A DNA stretch of 64,000 nucleotides, from assembly GCF_900155935.1 (NCBI RefSeq), contig NZ_FTLW01000001.1, positions 372,001 through 436,000 on the forward strand, written 5' to 3'. This document shows positions 22,738 to 30,884 of this stretch, one piece after another. Position numbers and translations under genes: made by a program. The notes under the pieces were generated by a model. The model made no database searches. It was not told the DNA's origin and saw nothing but the letters and a program-made list of their open reading frames with translations. The DNA comes from Solilutibacter tolerans (GTDB lineage: Bacteria > Pseudomonadota > Gammaproteobacteria > Xanthomonadales > Xanthomonadaceae). Position 1 is the first letter of the stretch, and each line of letters begins with the position of its first letter.

Positions 22738-23649
22738 GTGTCCGGATTGTTCCGCGCTTCAGCGTTGTGCATGCTGATGTACTTGATGCCCCCGGTGGCG
22801 CAAGCCGACGCGGACACGTTGGTGCTTGGCCAGATCAGTGACGATCCGAAATCCCACTACCAACGTCTCAAGCCCCTGCTCGATTACGTGGTGCCGCGCA
22901 TGAAGGATGTCGGCATCACGCAAGGCCGCATTCTGATGGCGAAAAACGACCGCCAGATGGCCAGTTACCTGCGTAGCGGTCGTGTTGATTGGGTGACCGA
23001 AACCGCGGCCAGCGGCATCCTGTTGCGCCAGCGCGCGAGCGCCGTGCCCTTGCTGCGCACGGACCGTAGCGGCGCGTCCAGTTACGCGGCCATGTTTTTC
23101 GTGCGGCGCGATAGCAAGATCAATTCTTTGACCGATTTGCGCGGCGGCAGCATCGCCTTCCAGAACCCGGCCTCGACCAGCGCGTATTACGTCCCGGCTT
23201 ACGAATTGCTTTCGCGAGGCATGCGCCTCGAAATCCTTATATCGCCGATGGATCGCCCGAATGATGACGCGGTCGGATACGTGTTCGCGCGCACCGAGCG
23301 TAACATCGCGACCTGGGTCGTGAAGGGTTTGGTCGATGTCGGCGTGATGAGCGACCTGGATTGGCGTGACCCGGCACGTGTGCCGCTGAACTACCGCCAG
23401 GAGCTACGCCCGCTGCATGTGAGTGCGCAATTCCCGCGCGCGATGGAGCTGGTGAGCCAGAAGATGAAGCCGGCGGTGCGCGAACGTTTGAAGCAAGTGC
23501 TGTTGGATGCGGAAGATGACCCGGCCGCAAACAAGGCGCTGGAGGCATTTTTCGGCACAACGGGATTCGAACCCATCGATGCGCAAATGCGTCGTGAGCT
23601 TGACTACATCGACGCCGCAGTGACGCGGGTGCGGAAGGACGTCGAGTGA
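22738..23649 (+). CDS. PhnD-like periplasmic binding protein
   Basis: A 303-residue protein with a Sec signal (start GTG 22738, LFRASALCMLMYLMPPVAQA). The mature part belongs to the phosphate/phosphite/phosphonate binding-protein superfamily (PhnD/PtxB type): VLGQISDDPKSHYQRLKPLLDYV, RVDWVTETAASGILL, LTDLRGGSIAFQNPASTSAYYVPAY and VVKGLVDVGVMSDLDW. There is no adjacent transporter permease or ATPase. Instead the stop overlaps by one base the start of a HAMP-GGDEF-EAL gene (TGATG), so it probably acts as a ligand-sensing partner. The ligand is unknown; a phosphorus oxyanion is a guess from family. Confidence 0.85.
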   Translation: MSGLFRASALCMLMYLMPPVAQADADTLVLGQISDDPKSHYQRLKPLLDYVVPRMKDVGITQGRILMAKNDRQMASYLRSGRVDWVTETAASGILLRQRASAVPLLRTDRSGASSYAAMFFVRRDSKINSLTDLRGGSIAFQNPASTSAYYVPAYELLSRGMRLEILISPMDRPNDDAVGYVFARTERNIATWVVKGLVDVGVMSDLDWRDPARVPLNYRQELRPLHVSAQFPRAMELVSQKMKPAVRERLKQVLLDAEDDPAANKALEAFFGTTGFEPIDAQMRRELDYIDAAVTRVRKDVE

Positions 23650-25784
23650 TGCGTTTGCCGCGGCTGGGTGTGCAGGGCCAACTATTGGTGATGCTTGCCA
23701 TCTTGCTGAGTGCCGTGGCCTTGTTGGTTGCACTGTTGATGCAACGCCAAGCGCAGATGCATAGCGAGGTTACGGAGTTCAGTCGGACCGCGATGCAGCA
23801 GATGATTCAGGAGCGCGTGCGCAACCGTGCACAGAGCCGCATCGTGCAACTGAGTGAAGCGCTCACCAATCCGGTCTACTACTTTGATCTGGAGAACATC
23901 GGCGATCTCGCCAATAGCGCCAAGCGTGAGCCGGACGTGGAATACGTCCTGGTCTATGACCTTGAAGGGCGCGTTCTGCATGATGGCAGTGGGGAAATAT
24001 CGACCTATGGCCAGCTGATGCAGGATCCGCTGGCGGCCAAGGCCGTGGCCGCCAAGGACAGCATCATCCAGTTGACGCCCAGAGTGCTTGATGTTGCTGC
24101 GCCGATCCGCGTTGGTGACCAGCAGTTGGGTGGTGTGCGCATCGGATACTCGCTTGCATCCGCTCGTGACACCGAAGCGCGCAGCATTGCTGAATTGGAT
24201 CGGAAAGTCGGTGAGGTTGCCAGCCGCAACCGCCTGCCAATCTACATCCTGGTCGGCTTGATGATGTTGCTTGCAGTGGCAAGCGCGCTGGCCGTGCAGC
24301 GTCGTTTGGTTGGGCCGATCCTGCGTTTGTCGCGCTATGCACAGGAAATCGAAGCCGGCCATTACGACATCGACGTGCAAGGTTCACGTCGCACCGATGA
24401 GGTGGGTGAGCTTGAGCGTGCGTTTGCCAGGATGAGCTCCAGCGTGCGCGCGCATGACAGCGAAATTCGTGAGATCGCCTTCACCGATGCGTTGACGCGA
24501 TTGCCAAATCGTCGTGATTTCCGCGAGCGCCTCGACCAGCGTTTGCAAACCCAGGGCGAGGATGATGCCTTGGCTTTGTTGTTCATCGACTTGGACGACT
24601 TCAAGCGGGTCAATGACACCCTGGGACACGAGACGGGCGACCGGGTATTGGTGGAAGTCTCCAGCCGTATCCGCAAATTGGTCGCGCAGAACGATTTGCG
24701 AAATGCGGAGTTGTCCCGTTTCGGTGGCGATGAGTTCGTGATCCTGGTGGAGTCGCGCGAAGCGGGTGTGCGTGGCGTCTCAAGCACCGCGGCCAAGTTG
24801 GCGCAATCGTTGGTGACGGAATTGGCCAAGCCGATTCAGATCGACGAAAGCGAGCATGTCTTTTTGGGCGCATCAATCGGTATTACCTTGTTCCCGAGTG
24901 ATGCAGCGAGTGCGGTTACGCTGATCAAGAACGGTGACATCGCCATGTACCAGGCGAAGACGGCCGGCAAGCATTGTTATCGCTTTTATCACCCCAGCAT
25001 GGAGCAGGTGGTCGAGCGCCGCGTGCGGATGGAAAAGGAGCTCCGCACGGCGTGGGAGCGCGATGAGCTGACGATGTACTACCAGCCTGTGTTCCGCATG
25101 AGCGATCGTCAGATCGTCGGTGCAGAGGCGCTGCTGCGCTGGCAGCATCCCGAATACGGCGTGGTCGCGCCTTCGGTGTTCATTGCGGTGGCCGAGGAAA
25201 CCGGCCTGATCGAGCAGCTCGGCCCGCACGTGATTCGCAAGGCCTGTATCGACGCGATGCGTTGGCGCGCTGTGGCGCCCAAGTACACGGATCTGTTTGT
25301 GTCGGTGAACTTGTCGGTGCGCCAGTTGCGCGATGCCTGGTTGCCCGAGCAAGTCGGCGAGATCCTCAAATCCACCGGGATGTCACCGGAAGGTTTGCAT
25401 CTTGAGTTGACGGAAACCGTGGTGCTGGATGATGCGATCGACAGTCGCGGCCTGATGCGTCGTCTGCGCGATGCCGGCGTCAAGCTATGGCTGGATGACT
25501 TCGGTACCGGGTTCTCGGGGCTCAGTCATTTGCGTCGATTGCCGGTGGATGGTGTCAAGATCGATCGCACCTTCGTCTCCGACATCTTGCATGATGCCGA
25601 TGACCGTGCACTGACGCGCGCGATCATCGGCATGGCGCAATCGCTCGGCATCGTGGTGATCGCCGAAGGCATCGAAGAGCAAGGTCAATACGAATTGCTG
25701 CGCGAAACCGGATGCGACCTCGGCCAAGGCTATTTGTTGGGCAAGCCGATGGACCAGCAATCCTTCCTCAAACTATTGCGCTGA
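23649..25784 (+). CDS. HAMP-GGDEF-EAL c-di-GMP signalling protein
   Basis: A 711-residue inner-membrane protein. Layout: membrane helix (about 12-33), periplasmic sensor region with LSEALTNPVYYFDLENIGDLA (about 35-195), second helix (about 200-220), HAMP (about 220-275), GGDEF domain (GGDEF at about 358) and EAL domain (EAL at about 490, LHLELTETVV, DDFGTGFSGL at about 616). Both active-site signatures are intact; a canonical RxxD inhibitory site is not obvious before GGDEF (RNAE occurs). It could make or degrade cyclic di-GMP. Coupling to the PhnD-like gene suggests that the binding protein modulates it through the periplasmic region. ATG 23649 overlaps the preceding TGA; GTG 23646 is an alternative. 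Confidence 0.93.
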   Translation: MRLPRLGVQGQLLVMLAILLSAVALLVALLMQRQAQMHSEVTEFSRTAMQQMIQERVRNRAQSRIVQLSEALTNPVYYFDLENIGDLANSAKREPDVEYVLVYDLEGRVLHDGSGEISTYGQLMQDPLAAKAVAAKDSIIQLTPRVLDVAAPIRVGDQQLGGVRIGYSLASARDTEARSIAELDRKVGEVASRNRLPIYILVGLMMLLAVASALAVQRRLVGPILRLSRYAQEIEAGHYDIDVQGSRRTDEVGELERAFARMSSSVRAHDSEIREIAFTDALTRLPNRRDFRERLDQRLQTQGEDDALALLFIDLDDFKRVNDTLGHETGDRVLVEVSSRIRKLVAQNDLRNAELSRFGGDEFVILVESREAGVRGVSSTAAKLAQSLVTELAKPIQIDESEHVFLGASIGITLFPSDAASAVTLIKNGDIAMYQAKTAGKHCYRFYHPSMEQVVERRVRMEKELRTAWERDELTMYYQPVFRMSDRQIVGAEALLRWQHPEYGVVAPSVFIAVAEETGLIEQLGPHVIRKACIDAMRWRAVAPKYTDLFVSVNLSVRQLRDAWLPEQVGEILKSTGMSPEGLHLELTETVVLDDAIDSRGLMRRLRDAGVKLWLDDFGTGFSGLSHLRRLPVDGVKIDRTFVSDILHDADDRALTRAIIGMAQSLGIVVIAEGIEEQGQYELLRETGCDLGQGYLLGKPMDQQSFLKLLR

Positions 25785-25826
25785 TCTTTGCCGACATCGC
25801 CCACCTGCTTGTTCGGCGCTGGAATT

Positions 25827-26446
25827 CACAGCAGGAAATGATCGATCCACCAGGCCGAACGCCGGGCCAACTCGCCGGACAGCACGCCGTAAACCAGCAC
25901 CGCGATGCTGCCCGTGAGCCATGAGACGAGCAGCAGCCGGCCATCGCCTTCCAGCAAGGCCAGCGATACCAGCAGCAAGAGCAGTGCGAACACGACGTTG
26001 GTGAACGGGATCGGCAGCGCCAGCAGGAAACCCAGCAGCACCAGCAACAAACCGGTGTAGATGCTCGCCAGTGGATGATCGACCAGCCACTCCCAGCGCG
26101 GACGCACCCATCGCTCCAGACGCTTGAGCCATGGGTCGAAACGACGTTCGAAGCGAATGATCAACTCGCGATGCGGGCCACGCTTTGCGAGAAATTTCGG
26201 CAGCCACACATGTTGGCGCAGGAAGAGCAGGTGCAGACCGACCAGGATGATCACCGGACTGCCAATGACCGCGGCCACGCCCGGGAAAAACGAAGGCGGA
26301 ATAGCAAGGAAGAGCAACACGCCAAAGCCGCGCTGACCCAGGCCGTCAAGCAATTCGCCTAACGCAAGCAAATCTTTCGGATCGCCCTCGGCCAGTTCAT
26401 CGAGCAGCGCGCGGGTGCTGGTGCCGCGTTCCGACTCACTCGTCAT
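25827..26446 (-). CDS. ExoD-family membrane protein
   Basis: A 206-residue protein of the ExoD (exopolysaccharide synthesis) family. Conserved segments: LLDGLGQRGFGVLLFLAIPPSFFPG, a second pair of hydrophobic stretches (about 60-80), and LLLVLLGFLLALPIPFTNVVFALLLLLVSLALLEGDG. Four or five membrane helices are predicted. ExoD affects exopolysaccharide production in rhizobia; its molecular role is not settled. Its start at 26446 overlaps the end of the CBS-domain gene by 11 bases, so the two are translationally linked. Confidence 0.85.
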
Positions 26447-27746
26447 CGGCTGGTGTTCCAGCGTTCAGACGCACCAACAGCAGTTTGTCGATGCGCGGCC
26501 CGTCCAGGTCGACGACCTCGATGCGCCAGCCCGCCCATTCGAAACTTTCACCGACGTGAGGGATGCGCCCGAATTGTGCGATCAGCATGCCGGCGGCGGT
26601 GTGGTAATCGTGTTCGTCTTCGTCAGGCAGGCGCGGCGTGCCCAGTACTTCGCGCAGATCATCGACTGGCAGGCTGCCATCGACCAAGAGTGAGCCATCC
26701 TCGCGCTGCACGACCATCGGCTCCTTGTCCGGATTTTCGCTGGTTTGCAGGCGGCCCAGCACGGCGCCCATGACGTCATTGATGGTGACCATGCCGGTGA
26801 TGTCGCCATACTCGTCGACGACCATCGCCAGCGACTGCTGCTCTTCGCGGAAGATCTCGAGGAGCTTCATCGCGTGGGTGGACTCGGATACGAACACCGC
26901 TTCGCGCAGATCGCGGAACAGGTCGAGGCGGGTCTGGTCCAGATCGTGCAGCAGGGATTTGACTTCCAACACGCCCAGCACGTTCTGGTCGTTGCCGCGA
27001 TACACCGGGTAGCGCGAGAACGGCGTCTCGCGCATCGTCGCCAAGTTTTCCTCGAAGTCGGACTCGACATCCAGCCAGGTGATGCGCATTCGCGGCGTCA
27101 TCAAGCTTTCGGCATCGCGATCGCCCAGGCGCATGACGCGATTCATCATGTTGCGCTCGTCATCGTCGATGACGCCTTGCTCGTGACTTTCCGTCACCAG
27201 CATGTGGATCTCTTCTTCGGTGATCGCGCCGCGCGCGTCGTCCTTGATGCCAAGAATGCGCAGCACGCCGCGGTTGATCGCGCCGAGGGCCATCACGACG
27301 GGCTTGGCGGCAGTCGCCAGCGCGCTGAGTGGAATCGCAACGGTGGCGGCGATGGCTTCCGGGTTGGTCAGTGCGAGGCGCTTGGGGATGAGTTCGCCGA
27401 AGATCACCGAGCCGGCTGTGATCAAGGTCACCGCGGTGCCGATGCCCACCGGACGGGCATATTCGCGTGCATTCGGCCAGACATCGGCCAGCCAGGCGGC
27501 GATCTGCTGGCCGATGGCCTCGCCACCGAACACGCCGGTCAACACGCCAATCAGGGTGATGCCGATCTGTACCGTGGACAGCAGGTTGTCCGGATGCTCG
27601 GCCAACGCCAGGGCCTTGGCGGCGCCTTTCGACGTTTCGGCCATTTGCTTCAGACGGATCTTGCGCGAGGTGACCAGCGCCATCTCCGACAAGGCGAAGA
27701 AGCCGTTGAGCGCGATCAGAGCGACGACGATGACAAGCTCAAGCAT
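26436..27746 (-). CDS. DUF21/CBS/CorC-domain membrane protein (HlyC/CorC family)
   Basis: A 436-residue protein. An N-terminal DUF21 (CNNM) domain has about four membrane helices (about 1-160, with GFFALSEMALVTSRK, GVLTGVFGGEAIG and SVIFGELIPKRLAL). Tandem CBS domains follow (about 215-335, LMTPRMRITWLDV and SLAMVVDEYGDITGMVTINDVM), then a C-terminal CorC/HlyC domain ending in WAGWRIEVVDLDGPRIDKLLLVRL. Members are implicated in magnesium or cobalt homeostasis and were formerly labelled hemolysins. It overlaps exoD downstream. The region before its start is shared with the divergent DUF47-pit promoter. Confidence 0.93.
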   Translation of the reverse strand: MLELVIVVALIALNGFFALSEMALVTSRKIRLKQMAETSKGAAKALALAEHPDNLLSTVQIGITLIGVLTGVFGGEAIGQQIAAWLADVWPNAREYARPVGIGTAVTLITAGSVIFGELIPKRLALTNPEAIAATVAIPLSALATAAKPVVMALGAINRGVLRILGIKDDARGAITEEEIHMLVTESHEQGVIDDDERNMMNRVMRLGDRDAESLMTPRMRITWLDVESDFEENLATMRETPFSRYPVYRGNDQNVLGVLEVKSLLHDLDQTRLDLFRDLREAVFVSESTHAMKLLEIFREEQQSLAMVVDEYGDITGMVTINDVMGAVLGRLQTSENPDKEPMVVQREDGSLLVDGSLPVDDLREVLGTPRLPDEDEHDYHTAAGMLIAQFGRIPHVGESFEWAGWRIEVVDLDGPRIDKLLLVRLNAGTPADDE

Positions 27747-27887
27747 GGTGCGTCCGCAGGCCGGAGGTCAGGGAATCGCGGCGCGAAGGGCGCCTGCACG
27801 GGTGAGGTTCGTCGTCCATGGGAGTCGGGTTTTATGCGATCGGCATCATAGCAGTGGGCCGGGCCGGGTCATGACGGCCCGCTCACG

Positions 27888-27908
27888 CCGTCATCTATCC
27901 GTCATAAT
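27888..27908 (+). promoter_or_regulatory. Pho box overlapping the DUF47-pit promoter
   Basis: CCGTCATCTATCCGTCAT (27888-27905) has two identical 7-base half-sites with a 4-base spacer, exactly the 7-4-7 Pho-box layout. Each half-site matches CTGTCAT at 6 of 7. A -10-like CATAAT (27903-27908) overlaps its end, about 37 bases before the start codon. Overlap with the -10 would fit repression by PhoB, as known for orfA-pit in Sinorhizobium and pitB in E. coli. Confidence 0.6.
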
Positions 27909-27944
27909 AGGCGGACGCAACGGGCGTTCACCGAGTCAGACACC

Positions 27945-28571
27945 ATGTTCTCACTGCAGACGATCTTCGGTTCCGGCAAACAGTTCTACGACCTGCTGGA
28001 CGAGGCCGCCGTGGCCGCACACGACAGCACCGAGGCGCTCTACGAGATGCTGAAGTCGCCCGAGAATTACCACGGGCTGGACGCGTTCAAGCTGGCCCGC
28101 CAGCGTGAGCGCACGGCATCGGACAAGATCAACCACGCGTTGGTGGACAACTTCATCACCCCGATCGAGCGCGAGGACATCGAGTCGCTCGGCAGCGCGC
28201 TGTACAAGATCCCCAAGCAGGTCGAGCGCTTCGCCGACCGCTTTGCGCTGGCCAAGCACCGCTTGGACGGCATCGACTTCGCCCCGCGTGCCGCCATGCT
28301 GGAGCAGGCCGCGGGCGTCGTGGTGGAGATGGTGAAAGAGCTTCGCCACATGCGCCTTGAGCCGATGAGCAAGCTCAACGAGCGCCTGCGCTCGATCGAG
28401 ACCGAGGCGGATCGTCTCATTCTTGAGCTGCACCGCGAGATCTACTCGGGCCGCATGGATGCTGCCGACATGTTCCTGTTGAAAGAGTTTTTCGAGATCC
28501 TGGAGAAGGCCATCGATCGCTGCCGTGAGGCGGGCGTGGTGGCGTACCAAATCGTCCTCAAGAACAGCTGA
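27945..28571 (+). CDS. DUF47 PhoU-like protein, Pit accessory
   Basis: A 208-residue all-helical cytoplasmic protein of the DUF47/PhoU-like group (KINHALVDNFITPIEREDIESLGSALYKIPKQVERFADR, LRSIETEADRLILELHREIYSGRMDAADMFLLKEFFEILEKAIDRCREAG). Such proteins regularly precede pit genes and are thought to tune Pit transport. Here pit starts 12 bases after the stop. The start ATG 27945 fits the family N-terminus FSLQTIFGSGKQFYDLL. A near-perfect Pho box precedes it. Confidence 0.95.
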   Translation: MFSLQTIFGSGKQFYDLLDEAAVAAHDSTEALYEMLKSPENYHGLDAFKLARQRERTASDKINHALVDNFITPIEREDIESLGSALYKIPKQVERFADRFALAKHRLDGIDFAPRAAMLEQAAGVVVEMVKELRHMRLEPMSKLNERLRSIETEADRLILELHREIYSGRMDAADMFLLKEFFEILEKAIDRCREAGVVAYQIVLKNS

Positions 28572-28583
28572 CGGGGGCCGCCC

Positions 28584-29702
28584 ATGCTCACCCTCGTGCT
28601 GCTGGTGATCCTGGCTGCGTTGATCTTTGAGTTCATCAACGGTTTCCACGACACCGCCAACTCCATCGCCACGGTCGTGGCGACCAAGGTGCTTTCGCCG
28701 ATGAAGGCGGTGATGCTGGCCGCGATCATGAACCTTGTCGGCGCGCTGATGGGCACTGCGGTGGCCAAGACAATCGCCAGTGGCTTGATCGACACGAATG
28801 TCGTCGAAGTGACCTCGCAGGTGATCCTGTGTGCGCTGCTGGGCGGCATCATCTGGAACCTGATCACCTGGTGGAAGGGACTGCCATCTTCGTCATCGCA
28901 CGCGCTGATCGGCGGCTTGTGTGGTGCGGCGCTGGCCGCTGCCCACAACAACCCCAATGCGCTGATCTGGTCCGAGACCGTCGGCGACTGGACCAAGAAC
29001 AAGGGCCTGCTCTGGAAGGTGGTGTTGCCGATGGTGACCTCACCCGTCGCGGGCTTCCTGCTGGGCATGTTGATCATGGTGCTGCTGTGGGCATTGATCG
29101 CCGCCATGGCCAAAGCAGGCGGCGTGCTGGCCCGACTGGCGCGGCCGCGCTGGGTCAATGCCTTCTTCGGCAAGGCGCAGATCTTCTCGGCTGCGTACAT
29201 GGGCTACGCGCATGGCCACAACGATGCGCAGAAGACGATGGGCATCATCGCGCTGACGTTGTTTGCGGCAGAGGCGAATGGGTCGTTGAACGACTTGCCG
29301 GCTTGGGCATCGTTCCTGCATCCGGCGGGCAGCGATGCGGACATCGCGACCTGGATCGTGATCACCTGCGCGATTGTCATGGCGATGGGTACCGCGGCGG
29401 GTGGCTGGAAGATCATCAAGACCCTCGGCCACAAGATGGTGAAGCTGCATCCCATCAATGGTTTTGCTGCGGAAACCGCATCGGCCACCATCCTGACCAC
29501 GGCTGCGCATTTCGGCATGCCGGTGTCGACCACCCACAGCATCTCCACGGCGATCATGGGCGTGGGCTACGCCAAGAACCCGAAGGCGCTCAAGTTCACC
29601 GTGATCGAGCGCATCCTGTGGGCGTGGATTCTGACCATCCCGGCCGCCGGCGGTGTCGCCTATGGCTTGCTGTGGCTGGCTCAGAAGATGGGCTGGGCCT
29701 GA
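28584..29702 (+). CDS. pit: Inorganic phosphate transporter, Pit family
   Basis: A 372-residue low-affinity phosphate (metal-phosphate):proton symporter of the inner membrane, about ten helices. The two PiT signatures are present: N-terminal FINGFHDTANSIATVVATKVLSP and C-terminal-half NGFAAETASATILTTAAHFGMPVSTTHS. GYAHGHNDAQKTMGIIAL and the WWKGLPSSSSHALIGGLCGAA loop are also typical. Co-transcribed with the DUF47 gene. In the Pho context, it would be a Pi importer under phosphate sufficiency if the upstream box is repressive. Confidence 0.96.
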   Translation: MLTLVLLVILAALIFEFINGFHDTANSIATVVATKVLSPMKAVMLAAIMNLVGALMGTAVAKTIASGLIDTNVVEVTSQVILCALLGGIIWNLITWWKGLPSSSSHALIGGLCGAALAAAHNNPNALIWSETVGDWTKNKGLLWKVVLPMVTSPVAGFLLGMLIMVLLWALIAAMAKAGGVLARLARPRWVNAFFGKAQIFSAAYMGYAHGHNDAQKTMGIIALTLFAAEANGSLNDLPAWASFLHPAGSDADIATWIVITCAIVMAMGTAAGGWKIIKTLGHKMVKLHPINGFAAETASATILTTAAHFGMPVSTTHSISTAIMGVGYAKNPKALKFTVIERILWAWILTIPAAGGVAYGLLWLAQKMGWA

Positions 29703-29753
29703 TCCTTGCCGGCGGGCTTGACGCTCGCCGCCCAAACGCCAAGGCTGTGGCGG

Positions 29754-30095
29754 ATGAAGAAGCCACCAGTCGATCCGCGAGAACGCATCCTGCAAGTCGT
29801 GCGGCGTATTCCGCGCGGGCAGGTGTTGGGTTATGGCGAAGTGGCGCGCCGGGCCGGACTACCGGGGCGGGCGCGCCTGGCCGCCAAGGTGCTGTCTGAG
29901 AATAATGACCCCGACCTGCCGTGGCACCGCGTGCTGCGCAGTGATGGGCGGATTGCGTTGCCGGCCGGATCAAGCGGCTTCAACACCCAGGTCGAGCGTT
30001 TGCGGGCGGAGGGGTTGACGGTGACTGCAGGCCGCGTACGGGGCGCGAAGCCGGCTGCGGATGTCGATGAGTTGGTGTGGGGGCCGCCGCGCTGA
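29754..30095 (+). CDS. Alkyltransferase-like protein (ATL, MGMT family without active Cys)
   Basis: A 113-residue DNA-binding protein related to O6-alkylguanine-DNA alkyltransferase C-terminal domains. The MGMT active site PCHRV is PWHRV here, so it cannot accept alkyl groups. The helix-turn-helix VLGYGEVARRAGLPGRARLAAKVLSEN and the arginine finger are kept. ATL proteins bind alkylated DNA and hand lesions to nucleotide excision repair. ATG 29754 is used; an upstream in-frame ATG at 29706 would add a non-conserved leader. It sits 51 bases after pit. Confidence 0.88.
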   Translation: MKKPPVDPRERILQVVRRIPRGQVLGYGEVARRAGLPGRARLAAKVLSENNDPDLPWHRVLRSDGRIALPAGSSGFNTQVERLRAEGLTVTAGRVRGAKPAADVDELVWGPPR

Positions 30096-30155
30096 GGATT
30101 TCATCCTGCGTGGAAGTGCGAGGCCGCTATCATGGCCATCCCTGATGGAGTCCAC

Positions 30156-30806
30156 ATGTTCCAGCGCCTTCCCCCGGTAACCCGCGCCCTGCTGATCGCC
30201 AACGCCGCTGTCTTCCTGATGCAATGGTTGCTCGGCGAGATGCGCATGAGCCCCTTCATGTTGTGGCCCTTGGGCGATCAATCCGGTGCCCAGTCGTTCA
30301 TGCCTTGGCAGCTGTTGACCTATGGCTTCATGCACGGCGGTCTGATGCATTTGCTGTTCAACATGCTGGTGCTTTTCATGTTTGGCGCGCCGTTGGAGCA
30401 TGTCTGGGGACCGAAGCGTTTCCTGCAGTACTACTTGGCCTGCGTGATTGGTGCAGGCCTGTGCCAGCTGGCGGTAGGTTGGTGGATGGTGAGCCAAGGT
30501 GGCGCGGCCTATCCGACCGTCGGTGCATCGGGTGGCGTGCTGGGGCTGGTGCTGGGTTATGGCCTGTTGTTCCCGCAGCAGAAGGTGATGATCTTCCCCA
30601 TCCCTTTCTTCATCCCGGCGAAGATCGCGGTGGTGCTGGTCGGCTTGTTTGCCTTGTTCGCTGGTGTGACCAATACGATGCCGGGTATCGCGCATTTCGC
30701 CCACTTGGGCGGGATGCTGACCGGCTGGCTGATGATTCGTTACTGGCGCGGCCAACCGCCGTTTGGCGGCAGGGGCAAACGCAAGCGCCACCTGCGCAGC
30801 GTCTGA
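30156..30806 (+). CDS. Rhomboid-family intramembrane serine protease
   Basis: A 216-residue membrane protein with six predicted helices. The catalytic Ser is in GASGGVLG (about residue 126) and the His in HFAHLGGMLTG (about 183). The HGGLMHLLFNMLVLFMFG loop carries the conserved His/Asn residues of helix 2. The C-terminus is basic (RGKRKRHLRS). ATG 30156 is preferred over ATG 30132 because GGAG lies six bases before it. The substrate is unknown. A strong terminator follows. Confidence 0.92.
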   Translation: MFQRLPPVTRALLIANAAVFLMQWLLGEMRMSPFMLWPLGDQSGAQSFMPWQLLTYGFMHGGLMHLLFNMLVLFMFGAPLEHVWGPKRFLQYYLACVIGAGLCQLAVGWWMVSQGGAAYPTVGASGGVLGLVLGYGLLFPQQKVMIFPIPFFIPAKIAVVLVGLFALFAGVTNTMPGIAHFAHLGGMLTGWLMIRYWRGQPPFGGRGKRKRHLRSV

Positions 30807-30836
30807 GCTGTCTGGTCGAAGCAACATCCCCAAATA

Positions 30837-30866
30837 AAAACGGCGCATCGGAAGATGCGCCGTTTT
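30837..30866. terminator. Terminator between rhomboid and M13-like genes
   Basis: AAAACGGCGCATC and GATGCGCCGTTTT form a 13-bp perfect stem with a GGAA loop, flanked by A and T runs. It is shared by convergent genes. Confidence 0.9.
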
Positions 30867-30884
30867 CGTATCCCCGGGGCCTGA

